A stretch of DNA of 64,000 nt, taken from NCBI RefSeq assembly GCF_017848645.1, contig NZ_JAFEIF010000041.1, positions 62,001 through 126,000 on the forward strand, written 5' to 3'. The translations under genes and the position numbers were made by a program. The notes under the pieces are model-generated. The model saw only the letters and a list, made by a program, of their open reading frames with translations, ran no database searches and was not told where the DNA came from. Shown one piece after another: positions 53,644 to 63,168 of the stretch. Numbering within the stretch: position 1 is the stretch's first letter; the number at the start of each line of letters is the position of its first letter. The stretch comes from Limnohabitans sp. (GTDB taxonomy: Bacteria > Pseudomonadota > Gammaproteobacteria > Burkholderiales > Burkholderiaceae_C).

Positions 53644-55209
53644 TCAGGGTGCGTTCTTTTCCAGATCGCGCAAGCGAAAGCGCTGGATCTTGCCCGTGGC
53701 GGTCTTGGGCAACTCGGCCACAAACTCGATGAAACGCGGGTACTTGTAGGGGGCCAGGCGCTCCTTCACGAACGCCTTGACCTCGTCTTGTGTCAGGCTC
53801 TGGCCCGCCTTCAGCACGATGAAGGCTTTGGTCTTGGTCAGGCCGTCGGTGTCTTCCTTGCCGATCACGGCGGCTTCAAGAACAGCGGGGTGTTGCACCA
53901 GCGTGGACTCGACCTCAAAAGGCGATACGTAAATGCCGCTGACCTTGAGCATGTCGTCGTTGCGGCCCGCGTAGGTGTAGTAGCCGTCGGCATCACGCGT
54001 GTATTTGTCGCCGCTTTTGGTCCAGACGCCCTGGAAGGTGTCGCGGGTTTTCTCGCGGTTGTTCCAGTACATCAGGGCGCTGCTGGGGCCCTGGATGTAC
54101 AGATCGCCAATCTCGTCGTGGCCAGTGACCACGCTGCCATCTTCGTTGCGCAGCTGCACTTCGTAGCCGGGTACTGCTTTGCCGGTGGTGCCGTAACGCA
54201 CGTCGCCCGGGCGGTTGGACAAGAAGACATGCAGCATTTCGGTCGAGCCAATGCCGTCGATGATGTCGCAGCCAAAGTGCGCAGACCAGCGCTCGGCAAT
54301 GTCGCGGGGCAGTGCCTCGCCCGCTGACGAACACAAGCGCAAGGCCACTTGGCTTTTGGCAGGTAACTCAGGGTTGGCCAGCATGCCGCCGTAGCCGGTG
54401 GGCGCACCATAAAACACGGTGGGCTGATGCTGAACCAGGCGTTTGAAGGTGGCTTGTGGGGTGGGGCGCTCGGCCATCAGCACCACCGTGGCCCCCACAC
54501 TCAGCGGGAAAGTGAGCGCGTTGCCCAGGCCGTAGGCAAAGAACAGCTTGGCAGCCGAGAACACGGTGTCGCTTTCTTGCAGGTTCAGCACCCCTTGGCC
54601 ATACAGCTCGGCTGTCCAATACAAGTTGCCCTGGCTGTGCACGGTGCCCTTGGGTTTGCCGGTGGAGCCCGACGAATACAGCCAAAAAGCCGGTTCATCG
54701 GCCAGTGTTTGCGCGGGCAGCACCGGGGTGTTTTGCGCCACAAAGTCGGCCATGTTGAATTGGCCCTGTGCCAATGCTGTGCTTGGGCGTGAAACGACCA
54801 CTTGGCGCACTTCTGTTTTGACCAGATCCATGGCCGCTTGCAGCGTGGGCAGCAAGGCCCCCGAGACCAGTGCGGCTTGCGCCCGGCTGTTGCTCAGCAT
54901 GAAGGCATAGTCTTCGGCCGTCAGCAAGGTGTTCACGGCCACAGGTACCACGCCCGCATAGAGCGATCCCAAAAAGGCCACCACCCAATCGCTGCTGTCT
55001 TGCATGAGCAGCAGCACGCGCTCTTCGCGCCGGATGCCCATGGCCTGCAGGCCACCTGCAAAGCGGCGGATCTGCTCGGTCAGTTCGCCATAGGTCAATG
55101 TGCCCACATCGTCGATCAGGGCGGTTTTGGCTGCGCGCCCGGCGTTGGTGGCGATCAGGTGTTGGGCAAAGTTGAAGTCGGTGCTGGGGGCGGTCACAGT
55201 GCGTGTCAT
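53644..55209 (-). CDS. Benzoate--CoA ligase family protein
   Basis: WLYSSGSTGKPKGTVHSQGNLYW, GIGSTEMLHVFLSNRPGDVRYGTTGKAVPGYEVQLR; adjacent to boxD. Confidence 0.92.
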   Translation of the reverse strand: MTRTVTAPSTDFNFAQHLIATNAGRAAKTALIDDVGTLTYGELTEQIRRFAGGLQAMGIRREERVLLLMQDSSDWVVAFLGSLYAGVVPVAVNTLLTAEDYAFMLSNSRAQAALVSGALLPTLQAAMDLVKTEVRQVVVSRPSTALAQGQFNMADFVAQNTPVLPAQTLADEPAFWLYSSGSTGKPKGTVHSQGNLYWTAELYGQGVLNLQESDTVFSAAKLFFAYGLGNALTFPLSVGATVVLMAERPTPQATFKRLVQHQPTVFYGAPTGYGGMLANPELPAKSQVALRLCSSAGEALPRDIAERWSAHFGCDIIDGIGSTEMLHVFLSNRPGDVRYGTTGKAVPGYEVQLRNEDGSVVTGHDEIGDLYIQGPSSALMYWNNREKTRDTFQGVWTKSGDKYTRDADGYYTYAGRNDDMLKVSGIYVSPFEVESTLVQHPAVLEAAVIGKEDTDGLTKTKAFIVLKAGQSLTQDEVKAFVKERLAPYKYPRFIEFVAELPKTATGKIQRFRLRDLEKNAP

Positions 55210-55267
55210 GTTTTGTCTCCTCGGGATGTCCAGTCGGTGCAGATGTAATTTTGCGTGTCAGGTTTTT

Positions 55268-55334
55268 GTGGGAGGTCGCCCCTGCGACCGAATGTGGGTT
55301 TCATCAGCATTCGGCCGCAGGGGTGGTCTCCTAC
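55268..55334. repeat. REP-like imperfect inverted repeat between boxD and the benzoate-CoA ligase gene
   Basis: gtgggaggtcgcccctgcgaccgaatgt / gggtttcatca / gcattcggccgcaggggtggtctcctac; ~28-bp arms with a few mismatches. Confidence 0.7.
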
Positions 55335-55338
55335 AGGG

Positions 55339-56910
55339 TCACAGGGGCAAGGCTGCGCCTTGAGCCGCCAGCGCATCCAGCGCCAGTGAGCTGCCCTGCA
55401 CCGCTGTGCGGCGGTGGTAGAAGTTGAGTGCCCGCAGGCCCCCCAGCTCTTCGCCGCCTCCAGCGCGGCCGGGTCCGCCGTGCAGGCTCATGGGCATCAC
55501 GTTGCCGTGGCCACTGTGCAGGGCGGCCACGTCGGGCGAAATCGCATGCACCCGGCCGTGGCTGCTGGCCAGCTCGACCGAAGCTTGTGCGGTGAAGGCC
55601 GGGTCTTCGCTGTAAACCGAGCACACCAGCGAGCCTTCGCCGCGGCGGATCATGGCGTAAGCCTCTTCGATGCTGTCGTAAGGCATCAGGGTGGATACGG
55701 GGCCAAACACCTCGACCGCGTGCAGCACTTGGGCGCTCATGGGCGACTCGGTGCCCAGCAATACCGGGGCCACACAAGCGCTCGATGCGTCGGCGTCCAC
55801 CAGACCCGCTCCGCTGCCGTCAAACAGCACGGTGGCTTCGGTTTTGAGCTGGGCCAGCCCTGCCAGCACGCTGGCTTTTTGTTCCTGGCTCACCAGTGCG
55901 CCCATGCGCACGGCCTCGTTGCGCGGGTTGCCCACGGTGGTTTTGGAGAGCTTGGCCCCGATGGCCAGTGCGGCGGCTTTGTAAAGCGAGCGGGGCACAA
56001 AAACGCGGCGAATCGCGGTGCACTTTTGGCCCGACTTGACGGTCATTTCGCGCGCCACTTCAGCCACCAGCAGCTTGAAGGCTTCGCTGTCGGCTGTGGC
56101 GGTGGGCGAAAGAAGGGCGCTGTTGAGGCTGTCGGCTTCGATGTTGCAACGCACCGACAGCTCGGTCACTGCGCGGTGGCTGCGGATGATTTGGCCGGTC
56201 TCGGCCGAGCCGGTGAAGCTCACCACGTCAAAGGCCTGCAGTTGGTCCATCAGGCCTGCGGACGAGCCGCAAATCACCGACAAAGCGCCCACGGGCAGCA
56301 CGCCCGCGTCGACCACGTCTTTGACCATGCGCTGGGTCAGCCAGGCGGTGGCCGTGGCGGGTTTGATGATGACCGGCACCCCCGAAAGCAGGGCGGGTGC
56401 GGCTTTTTCCCACAAGCCCCAGCTGGGGAAGTTGAAGGCGTTGATGAACAGCGCCACGCCGCGTGTGGGCACTTGAATGTGCTGGGTCTGGAAAGCCGGG
56501 TCCTTCGCCATGCGGATGCGCTGGCCGTCCAGCAGCAGCGTCGCATCGCCCAGGGCAGCGCCTTGTTTGGCGTAGTAGCCCAAGGTGAAGATGGCACCGT
56601 CGATGTCCACGCCCGAGTCTTTGGCCACGGTACCGCTGTTGGCGGTGGCAATCTCGTAGTACGCATCGCGGTTGGCCTGCAGCACTTCCACGATTTCGGT
56701 GAGCAATGCAGCGCGCTGGCCGTAGCTCAAGGCGCGCAGGGCCGCGCCGCCTTGTTCGCGGGCAAAGGCAAAGCCTTCTGCCAGGTCGATGCCGCTGCTG
56801 GACACGCGGGCCAGTTCGGTGCCCAGCACAGGGTCAAACAGGGGCGTGCCTGCGCCCGTGCCGGTTTGCCAGCGGCCTGCGAAAAAGTTGGGGAGCAAAG
56901 CAGTGGTCAT
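55339..56910 (-). CDS. boxD: 3,4-dehydroadipyl-CoA semialdehyde dehydrogenase (BoxD)
   Basis: Aldehyde dehydrogenase of PaaZ-N type (ALRALSYGQRAALLTEIVEVLQANRDAYYEIATANSGTVAKDSGVDIDGAIFTLGYYAKQG) inside the box cluster. Confidence 0.88.
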   Translation of the reverse strand: MTTALLPNFFAGRWQTGTGAGTPLFDPVLGTELARVSSSGIDLAEGFAFAREQGGAALRALSYGQRAALLTEIVEVLQANRDAYYEIATANSGTVAKDSGVDIDGAIFTLGYYAKQGAALGDATLLLDGQRIRMAKDPAFQTQHIQVPTRGVALFINAFNFPSWGLWEKAAPALLSGVPVIIKPATATAWLTQRMVKDVVDAGVLPVGALSVICGSSAGLMDQLQAFDVVSFTGSAETGQIIRSHRAVTELSVRCNIEADSLNSALLSPTATADSEAFKLLVAEVAREMTVKSGQKCTAIRRVFVPRSLYKAAALAIGAKLSKTTVGNPRNEAVRMGALVSQEQKASVLAGLAQLKTEATVLFDGSGAGLVDADASSACVAPVLLGTESPMSAQVLHAVEVFGPVSTLMPYDSIEEAYAMIRRGEGSLVCSVYSEDPAFTAQASVELASSHGRVHAISPDVAALHSGHGNVMPMSLHGGPGRAGGGEELGGLRALNFYHRRTAVQGSSLALDALAAQGAALPL

Positions 56911-57021
56911 GTGAGAGTTCTTTTCGGGTGTGCCCGGGGGCGCTGTGTGGGTGTTGACATGCCGTGACATGCAACAAAAAACTGTTCCGAGGGTTCAGTT
57001 GGCGGTATAAACACGGGTTGA

Positions 57022-57061
57022 TGCATTATTTTGCGTGTTTGAGAGTATGCAATAAAGTGCA
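57022..57061. promoter_or_regulatory. Candidate BoxR operator, three TGCA boxes in the boxD-boxR divergent promoter
   Basis: TGCA at 57022, 57048 and 57058 (TGCATTATTTTGCG..TATGCAATAAAGTGCA); BzdR/BoxR-type regulators are known to bind TGCA repeats. Confidence 0.6.
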
Positions 57062-57118
57062 TGTTTTGGGCTTGTTGAAATTAAAGGGTTTTCCCTAGGT
57101 TTTGGATGAAAGTTGAGC

Positions 57119-58042
57119 ATGGCAGCACAAGAAGAATCGGTGCAGGTGGAGACAAACACGTCAGAGGCCGACAGCAAGCGCAGTCCGTTTCTGGAATCGC
57201 TGGGCGAGCGCGTGCGCACGCTGCGCTCGCGCAAGGGCATGACGCGCCGCGCCGTGGCGGTGGCGGCCGACGTGTCTGAACGGCATCTGGCCAACCTCGA
57301 ATACGGCACGGGCAACGTGTCGGTGCTGGTGCTGCTGCAAGTGGCCCATGCTTTGCAATGCTCGCTGGCCGAGTTGTTGGGTGATGTGACCACCACCTCG
57401 CCCGAGTGGCTGTTGATCCGTGAGTTGCTGTCCAAGCGCAGCGAAGCCGATCTGCGCCGTGCCCGCGTGCAGCTGGGCGAGATGTTTGGCGAAGGTGGCA
57501 ATGCGCAAGAACGCAAGAACCGCATCGCCCTGATCGGTTTGCGTGGCGCTGGCAAAACCGCGCTGGGTCAGCGCCTGGCGGACGATTTGGGTTTTCCCTT
57601 CATTGAGCTGAGCCGTGAGATCGAGCAATTTGCCGGTTGCCAGATCAGCGAGATCCACAACCTCTATGGCGCCAACGCTTACCGCCGTTACGAGCGCCGT
57701 GCGCTCGAAGAGGCGATCCAGATTTACCCCGAAGTGGTCATCGCCACGCCGGGCGGCTTGGTGTCGGATTCGGCCAACTTCAATCTGCTGCTTTCGCACT
57801 GCACCACCGTGTGGTTACAAGCCGATGCCGCTGACCACATGGGTCGAGTAGCGGCGCAGGGGGACATGCGCCCGATGGCGGGTAGCCGCGAAGCCATGGA
57901 TGACCTCAAGCGCATTCTGGAAGGGCGAGCGGCCTTCTATTCCAAGGCGGACATGGCCATCAACACCAGTGGGCGGAATGAAGACCAGGCCTTTGCGGCC
58001 TTGAAGTCGTCGGTTCGCCAGCATTTGACCTTGCCGGTTTGA
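57119..58042 (+). CDS. boxR: BoxR/BzdR-type transcriptional regulator (HTH_XRE plus shikimate-kinase-like domain)
   Basis: LGERVRTLRSRKGMTRRAVAVAADVSERHLANLEYGTGNVS HTH, then IALIGLRGAGKTALGQRLADDLGFPFIELSREIEQ. Confidence 0.93.
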   Translation: MAAQEESVQVETNTSEADSKRSPFLESLGERVRTLRSRKGMTRRAVAVAADVSERHLANLEYGTGNVSVLVLLQVAHALQCSLAELLGDVTTTSPEWLLIRELLSKRSEADLRRARVQLGEMFGEGGNAQERKNRIALIGLRGAGKTALGQRLADDLGFPFIELSREIEQFAGCQISEIHNLYGANAYRRYERRALEEAIQIYPEVVIATPGGLVSDSANFNLLLSHCTTVWLQADAADHMGRVAAQGDMRPMAGSREAMDDLKRILEGRAAFYSKADMAINTSGRNEDQAFAALKSSVRQHLTLPV

Positions 58043-58057
58043 AGGGTGGAAGAAAAA

Positions 58058-58156
58058 TGCATTTCCTAGGGTAAATACCAGGTAAATGAATTAAAGTGCA
58101 TGTTGCAAGGTTGGTCAACCTGCAATAAAATTCAACGCAACATGCAGTGAAATGCA
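58058..58156. promoter_or_regulatory. Candidate BoxR operator cluster upstream of boxC, six TGCA boxes
   Basis: TGCA at 58058, 58097, 58104, 58121, 58143 and 58153. Confidence 0.6.
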
Positions 58157-58203
58157 TTTTTTGACCCTAATCAAGATCCACCTTCTTCAACGGAGACACC
58201 CAC

Positions 58204-59862
58204 ATGACGCAAGCTTTCCAGGTTGACTACCAAACCAACCCCTCGCAATACAAACACATCAACCTGGCCTTTGATGGCGAGATCGCGACCTTGTCGATCA
58301 ACATCAACGAAGACGCAGGCATTCGCCCTGGCTACAAACTCAAGCTCAACAGCTACGACTTGGGTGTGGACATCGAGTTGCACGACGCGCTGCAGCGCAT
58401 TCGTTTCGAGCATCCCGAAGTGCGTTCGGTGGTGGTGACCAGCTTGAAGGACCGCGTGTTCTGCTCTGGCGCCAACATCTTCATGCTGGGTGTGTCCACC
58501 CACGGCTGGAAAGTGAACTTTTGCAAGTTCACCAACGAAACCCGTAACGGCATCGAAGACTCCAGCAAGCACGACGGCCTGAAATTTGTCGCCGCTCTGA
58601 ATGGTGCTTGCGCTGGCGGCGGCTACGAGCTGGCCCTGGCTTGTGACGAGATTGTGTTGGTCGATGACCGCTCCAGCGCCGTGTCGCTGCCCGAAGTGCC
58701 TTTGCTGGGTGTGTTGCCCGGCACCGGTGGCCTGACCCGCGTGACCGACAAGCGCCATGTGCGCCACGACCTGGCCGACATCTTCTGCACCAGCGTCGAA
58801 GGTGTGCGCGGTCAAAAAGCCGTGGACTGGCGTCTGGTCGATGCGATCGCCAAGCCTGCTGTGTTCAAAGAAGCCGTGCAAACCCGTGCCAAAAAACTGG
58901 CCGCTGGCAGCATCCGCACCGCAGGTGTCAAAGGCGTGGAATTGACCCCGCTGAACCGCACCATCGCATCTGACGCCCTGACTTACACCAATGTCACCGT
59001 GGAGATCGACCGCGCCAAGCGCATCGCCACTTTCACCGTCAAAGCCCCTGCCACGGCCCAGCCCACTGACATCGCGGGCATCGAAGCCGCAGGCGTGAAC
59101 TGGTGGCCGCTGCAGATGGTGCGCGAACTGGACGACGCCATCTTGCACATGCGCACCAACGAACTCGACATCGGCACCTGGGTGCTCAAAACAGCGGGCG
59201 ACGCCGCTGCGGTCTTGGCTTCTGACGCAACCTTGCTGGCCCACAAAGACCACTGGTTGGTGCGTGAAACCATCGGCCACCTGCGCCGCACCCTGGCACG
59301 CATGGACGTGACCTCGCGCAGCCTGTTCGCCCTGATCGAAGAGGGGACATGTTTTGTCGGCACACTCGCCGAGCTGGCGTTCTGCGCCGACCGCGCCTAC
59401 ATGCTGGCGCTGCCGGACGATGCCGCCAAGGCCCCCAAGATCCAGCTGAACGAAATGAACTTCGGTTTCTTCCCCATGGTCAACGACCAGACCCGCTTGC
59501 AGCGCCGCTTCTACGAAGAAGTGCCCGCCATGGAAGCCGCGCGCGGCGCCATCGGCAAGGCCTTAGACGCCGATGCAGCCTTGGCTTTGGGTTTGGTCAC
59601 GGCTGCACCCGACGACATCGACTGGGCCGACGAGATCCGCCTGGCCTTGGAAGAGCGTTCGTCCATGTCGCCTGACGCCTTGACCGGTCTGGAAGCCAAC
59701 CTGCGTTTCGCTCAGCAAGAGAACATGCTGACCCGCATCTTCGGCCGCTTGACCGCCTGGCAGAACTGGATCTTCCAGCGCCCCAACGCTGTTGGCGAAA
59801 AAGGTGCCCTGAAGGTCTACGGCAAAGGCGAAAAAGTCAGCTTCGACCTGAACCGCGTTTGA
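58204..59862 (+). CDS. boxC: 2,3-epoxybenzoyl-CoA dihydrolase / benzoyl-CoA-dihydrodiol lyase BoxC
   Basis: Enoyl-CoA hydratase-like ORF of BoxC length; FCSGANIFMLGVSTHGWKVNFCKFTNETRNGIED; between boxR and boxB. Confidence 0.95.
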   Translation: MTQAFQVDYQTNPSQYKHINLAFDGEIATLSININEDAGIRPGYKLKLNSYDLGVDIELHDALQRIRFEHPEVRSVVVTSLKDRVFCSGANIFMLGVSTHGWKVNFCKFTNETRNGIEDSSKHDGLKFVAALNGACAGGGYELALACDEIVLVDDRSSAVSLPEVPLLGVLPGTGGLTRVTDKRHVRHDLADIFCTSVEGVRGQKAVDWRLVDAIAKPAVFKEAVQTRAKKLAAGSIRTAGVKGVELTPLNRTIASDALTYTNVTVEIDRAKRIATFTVKAPATAQPTDIAGIEAAGVNWWPLQMVRELDDAILHMRTNELDIGTWVLKTAGDAAAVLASDATLLAHKDHWLVRETIGHLRRTLARMDVTSRSLFALIEEGTCFVGTLAELAFCADRAYMLALPDDAAKAPKIQLNEMNFGFFPMVNDQTRLQRRFYEEVPAMEAARGAIGKALDADAALALGLVTAAPDDIDWADEIRLALEERSSMSPDALTGLEANLRFAQQENMLTRIFGRLTAWQNWIFQRPNAVGEKGALKVYGKGEKVSFDLNRV

Positions 59863-59952
59863 TGTTTTTGCGTTGTGCAGTGCGGTGCCCGGTGGTCCGC
59901 TCTGCAACCGAAATTTGACCCCACCGTTGCTTTTTCATTTCTGGAGACTCTC

Positions 59953-61380
59953 ATGTCCGGTATCAACTACAGCGAAAAAATCCCCAACAACGTCAACTTG
60001 TCGGAAGACCGCACGTTGCAACGCGCTTTGGAGCAGTGGCAGCCCAACTTCATCAACTGGTGGGACGACATGGGCCCCGAAGGCTCCACCGACATGGACG
60101 TCTACCTGCGCACAGCAGTGAGCGTGGACCCGCAAGGCTGGGCCCAGTTTGGTCACGTCAAGATGCGCGACTACCGTTGGGGCGTGTTCATGAACCCCGG
60201 CGAGCAAGACCGCAAGATCCACTTCGGTGACCACATCGGCGAGAAAGCCTGGCAAGACGTGCCTGGCGAACACCGCGCCAACCTGCGCCGCATCATCGTC
60301 ACGCAAGGCGACACCGAGCCAGCGTCTGTGGAGCAGCAACGTCACCTGGGCCTCACGGCCCCCAGCATGTACGACCTGCGCAACCTGTTCCAGATCAACG
60401 TCGAAGAAGGCCGCCACCTGTGGGCCATGGTGTACCTGTTGCACAAGTACTTTGGCAAAGACGGCCGTGAAGAAGCCGACGCTTTGCTCCAGCGCAACAG
60501 CGGCAACGAAGACAACCCCCGCATCCTGCAGGCCTTCAACGAGAAGACGCCTGACTGGTTGTCCTTCTTCATGTTCACGTACTTCACAGACCGTGACGGC
60601 AAGTTCCAGTTGTGCGCTTTGGCCGAGTCAGCTTTCGACCCGCTGGCCCGCACCACCAAGTTCATGCTGACCGAAGAAGCGCACCACATGTTCGTGGGCG
60701 AGTCCGGCGTGAGCCGCACCATCCAGCGCACGGTGGACGTGATGAACCAACTCAAAACCGACGACGTGGGCAAGCTGCGTGCAGCGGGCGTGATCGATTT
60801 GCCGACCATCCAGCGTTACATCAACTTCCACTTCTCGGTGACCATCGACTTGTTCGGTGCCGACGAGTCTTCCAATGCTGCCACCTTCTACAGCTCGGGC
60901 CTCAAGGGCCGTTACGAAGAGGGCAAGCGTGGCGATGACCACATCTTGAAGGGCAACAGCTACAAGATCTTGTCGGTCGAAGACGGCAAGTTGGTCGAAA
61001 AAGAAGTGCCGATGCTCAACGCTTTGAACGAAGTGCTGCGCGACGACTACATCACCGATTCCAAAGGCGGCATTGACCGTTGGAACCGCGTGATCACCAA
61101 GGCCGGTATTCCTTTCACCTTGACCGCGCCCCACAAGGCGTTCCACCGCAACATCGGTTCTTTGTCCGGCTCCAAGATCACGCCCGATGGCCGTGTGGTG
61201 ACCGACGCCGAGTGGATGGCCAAAGTGGGCGAGTGGTTGCCCACCAACGAAGACCGCGCTTATGTGGCCAGCCTGATGGGCCGTGTGGTGGAGCCCGGCA
61301 AGTTCGCCAACTGGATCGCGCCACCCGTCATGGGCATCAACCGTCAGCCTGTGGACTTTGATTACGTCCGCTTTAACTGA
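59953..61380 (+). CDS. boxB: Benzoyl-CoA 2,3-epoxidase subunit BoxB
   Basis: MSGINYSEKIPNNVNLSEDRTLQRALEQWQPNFINWWDDMGPEG; di-iron motifs (EEGRHLWAMVY, TEEAHHMFVGESG). Confidence 0.96.
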   Translation: MSGINYSEKIPNNVNLSEDRTLQRALEQWQPNFINWWDDMGPEGSTDMDVYLRTAVSVDPQGWAQFGHVKMRDYRWGVFMNPGEQDRKIHFGDHIGEKAWQDVPGEHRANLRRIIVTQGDTEPASVEQQRHLGLTAPSMYDLRNLFQINVEEGRHLWAMVYLLHKYFGKDGREEADALLQRNSGNEDNPRILQAFNEKTPDWLSFFMFTYFTDRDGKFQLCALAESAFDPLARTTKFMLTEEAHHMFVGESGVSRTIQRTVDVMNQLKTDDVGKLRAAGVIDLPTIQRYINFHFSVTIDLFGADESSNAATFYSSGLKGRYEEGKRGDDHILKGNSYKILSVEDGKLVEKEVPMLNALNEVLRDDYITDSKGGIDRWNRVITKAGIPFTLTAPHKAFHRNIGSLSGSKITPDGRVVTDAEWMAKVGEWLPTNEDRAYVASLMGRVVEPGKFANWIAPPVMGINRQPVDFDYVRFN

Positions 61381-61424
61381 TTGAGTCTCTGATTTGACTG
61401 CTGCCTCTGTTTTTACGGGGGGCG

Positions 61425-61502
61425 GCAGTTGACAGAGAAAGGGGCGGGTTCGTCATGCTGGTGTACCAGAAGTCCTCACCCGCCCCTTTCTCTGTCAACT
61501 GC
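61425..61502. repeat. Giant hairpin element H1 (25-bp perfect stem, 28-nt loop)
   Basis: gcagttgacagagaaaggggcgggt / TCGTCATGCTGGTGTACCAGAAGTCCTC / acccgcccctttctctgtcaactgc. Confidence 0.95.
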
Positions 61503-61582
61503 ATGGGGTTTGTTTTGCGTCCGGGTTGTCTTTGGATAACTGATGCGCTAGGTTGTTGAGTGGTCTGCCTTGAGTGGAGGCG

Positions 61583-61660
61583 GTCATTGAAAGGGCAAGG
61601 GGCGGGTTCCTCATACCAGGGTACCGAAAATCGTCACCCGCCCCTTGCCCTTTCAATGAC
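61583..61660. repeat. Giant hairpin element H2 (25-bp perfect stem, 28-nt loop)
   Basis: gtcattgaaagggcaaggggcgggt / TCCTCATACCAGGGTACCGAAAATCGTC / acccgccccttgccctttcaatgac. Confidence 0.95.
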
Positions 61661-61720
61661 ATGGGTGGGCTGAGCGATCAGGGTCCCTTAGACTCTGAGC
61701 GTTGAAGCAGGCACAGAGCG

Positions 61721-61792
61721 ACGGAATGGCTTGGGGCCGGGCACCGATTTTCCGGTACTCCGTATGAGGTGCCCGGCCCCAAGCCATACCGT
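61721..61792. repeat. Giant hairpin element H3, inverted relative to H2 (25-bp stem with one mismatch, 22-nt loop)
   Basis: acggaatggcttggggccgggcacc / GATTTTCCGGTACTCCGTATGA / ggtgcccggccccaagccataccgt; loop reverse complement CTCATACGGAGTACCGGAAAATCG resembles the H2 loop. Confidence 0.93.
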
Positions 61793-61848
61793 TGCGGACC
61801 ACGCAGACCCAAGACAGCAAACGACAAAACTGACAAGAGAGCCAAGAC

Positions 61849-63162
61849 ATGAGCACCGAAGCGACGCTGATCAAACAACACCTGATCGACCCGGAAATCT
61901 GCATCCGCTGCAACACCTGCGAAGCGATCTGCCCCGTGGGCGCCATCACCCACGACTCGCTCAACTACGTGGTCAAAGCCGACATCTGCAACGGCTGCAT
62001 GGACTGCATCTCGCCATGCCCGACAGGCTCGATTGACAACTGGCGCATGGTGCCCAAAGTCCGGGCTTACAGCATCGAAGAACAACTCAAGTGGGACGAA
62101 CTGCCAGCTGAGTTGAGTGCTGAAGAACTGGCCGCTGCAGGTGGGGGTGATGCCGCTGTCGCTGAACAAGAAGCGCAAGCCGCTGTGCAAGCTGCCGCCT
62201 CTTCTTCATCCGCCGCCAGCACCGCAGTGGCTTCGGGTTTCAACTCCGCCCAATTTGGCGCGACCATCCCCCCTTGGTCGGCCGCCCACGCCTACACCAA
62301 CCTGTATGGCCCCAAAGCCGCCGAGAAAACCATCACCGCCACCGTCACCGGCAACCTGCGCGTGACCGAAGTCGGCCAACAAGACGGCCAGAAAGACTAC
62401 GACACGCACCACATCGTGCTTGACTTCGGCGGCATGCCTTTCCCGGTGCTCGAAGGCCAGTCGATCGGCATCATCCCGCCTGGTGTGGATGCCAAAGGCA
62501 AGCCGCACCATGCCCGTCAGTATTCGATCGCCAGCCCCCGCAACGGCGAACGCCCGGGCCACAACAACCTGTCGCTGACCATCAAGCGCGTGCTCGAAGA
62601 CCACGACGGTCAACCCGTTCGCGGTGTTGGCTCCAACTACATGTGCGACCTGAAGGTGGGTGACAAGGTTCAGGTGATCGGGCCGTTTGGCGCGAGCTTC
62701 CTGATGCCCAACCACCCCAAGAGCAACATCATCATGATCTGCACCGGCACCGGTTCAGCCCCCATGCGCGCCATGACCGAATGGCGTCGCCGCTTGCGGG
62801 CCAGCGGCAAGTTCGAGGGTGGCAAACTGATGCTGTTCTTCGGTGCCCGCACGCCTGCCGAGTTGCCTTACTTTGGCCCGCTGAACAACTTGCCAAAGGA
62901 CTTCATCGACATCGAATTCGCCTTCTCGCGCGAAGTGGGCAAACCCAAACGTTATGTGCAGGACGCCATGCGCGACCGTGCGGCCGATATCGCGGCCCAG
63001 CTCAAGGACCCGAACACCTGTTTTTATGTGTGCGGCCTCAAAAGCATGGAAGAGGGCGTGGTGATGGCATTGCGCGACATCGCACAGAACGCCGGGCTCG
63101 ATTGGGATACCATCGGCGCGGCGCTGAAAAAAGAAGGCCGTTTGCACCTCGAAACCTACTGA
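61849..63162 (+). CDS. boxA: Benzoyl-CoA 2,3-epoxidase reductase subunit BoxA (ferredoxin plus FAD/NAD(P) reductase)
   Basis: Two 4Fe-4S motifs [16 protein letters not shown] and [19 protein letters not shown]; reductase domain [24 protein letters not shown]. Confidence 0.95.
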   Translation: MSTEATLIKQHLIDPEICIRCNTCEAICPVGAITHDSLNYVVKADICNGCMDCISPCPTGSIDNWRMVPKVRAYSIEEQLKWDELPAELSAEELAAAGGGDAAVAEQEAQAAVQAAASSSSAASTAVASGFNSAQFGATIPPWSAAHAYTNLYGPKAAEKTITATVTGNLRVTEVGQQDGQKDYDTHHIVLDFGGMPFPVLEGQSIGIIPPGVDAKGKPHHARQYSIASPRNGERPGHNNLSLTIKRVLEDHDGQPVRGVGSNYMCDLKVGDKVQVIGPFGASFLMPNHPKSNIIMICTGTGSAPMRAMTEWRRRLRASGKFEGGKLMLFFGARTPAELPYFGPLNNLPKDFIDIEFAFSREVGKPKRYVQDAMRDRAADIAAQLKDPNTCFYVCGLKSMEEGVVMALRDIAQNAGLDWDTIGAALKKEGRLHLETY

Positions 63163-63168
63163 CCACGC

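Noticed and set aside
61425-61660. H1 and H2 as ordinary Rho-independent terminators
   Set aside because: 25-bp stems, 28-nt loops and no downstream U-tract do not fit an intrinsic terminator; kept as repeat or structured elements.
61425-61792. CRISPR array or integron attC sites
   Set aside because: Only three elements, no short direct repeats with regular unique spacers, no cas or integrase gene, and stems differ between copies.
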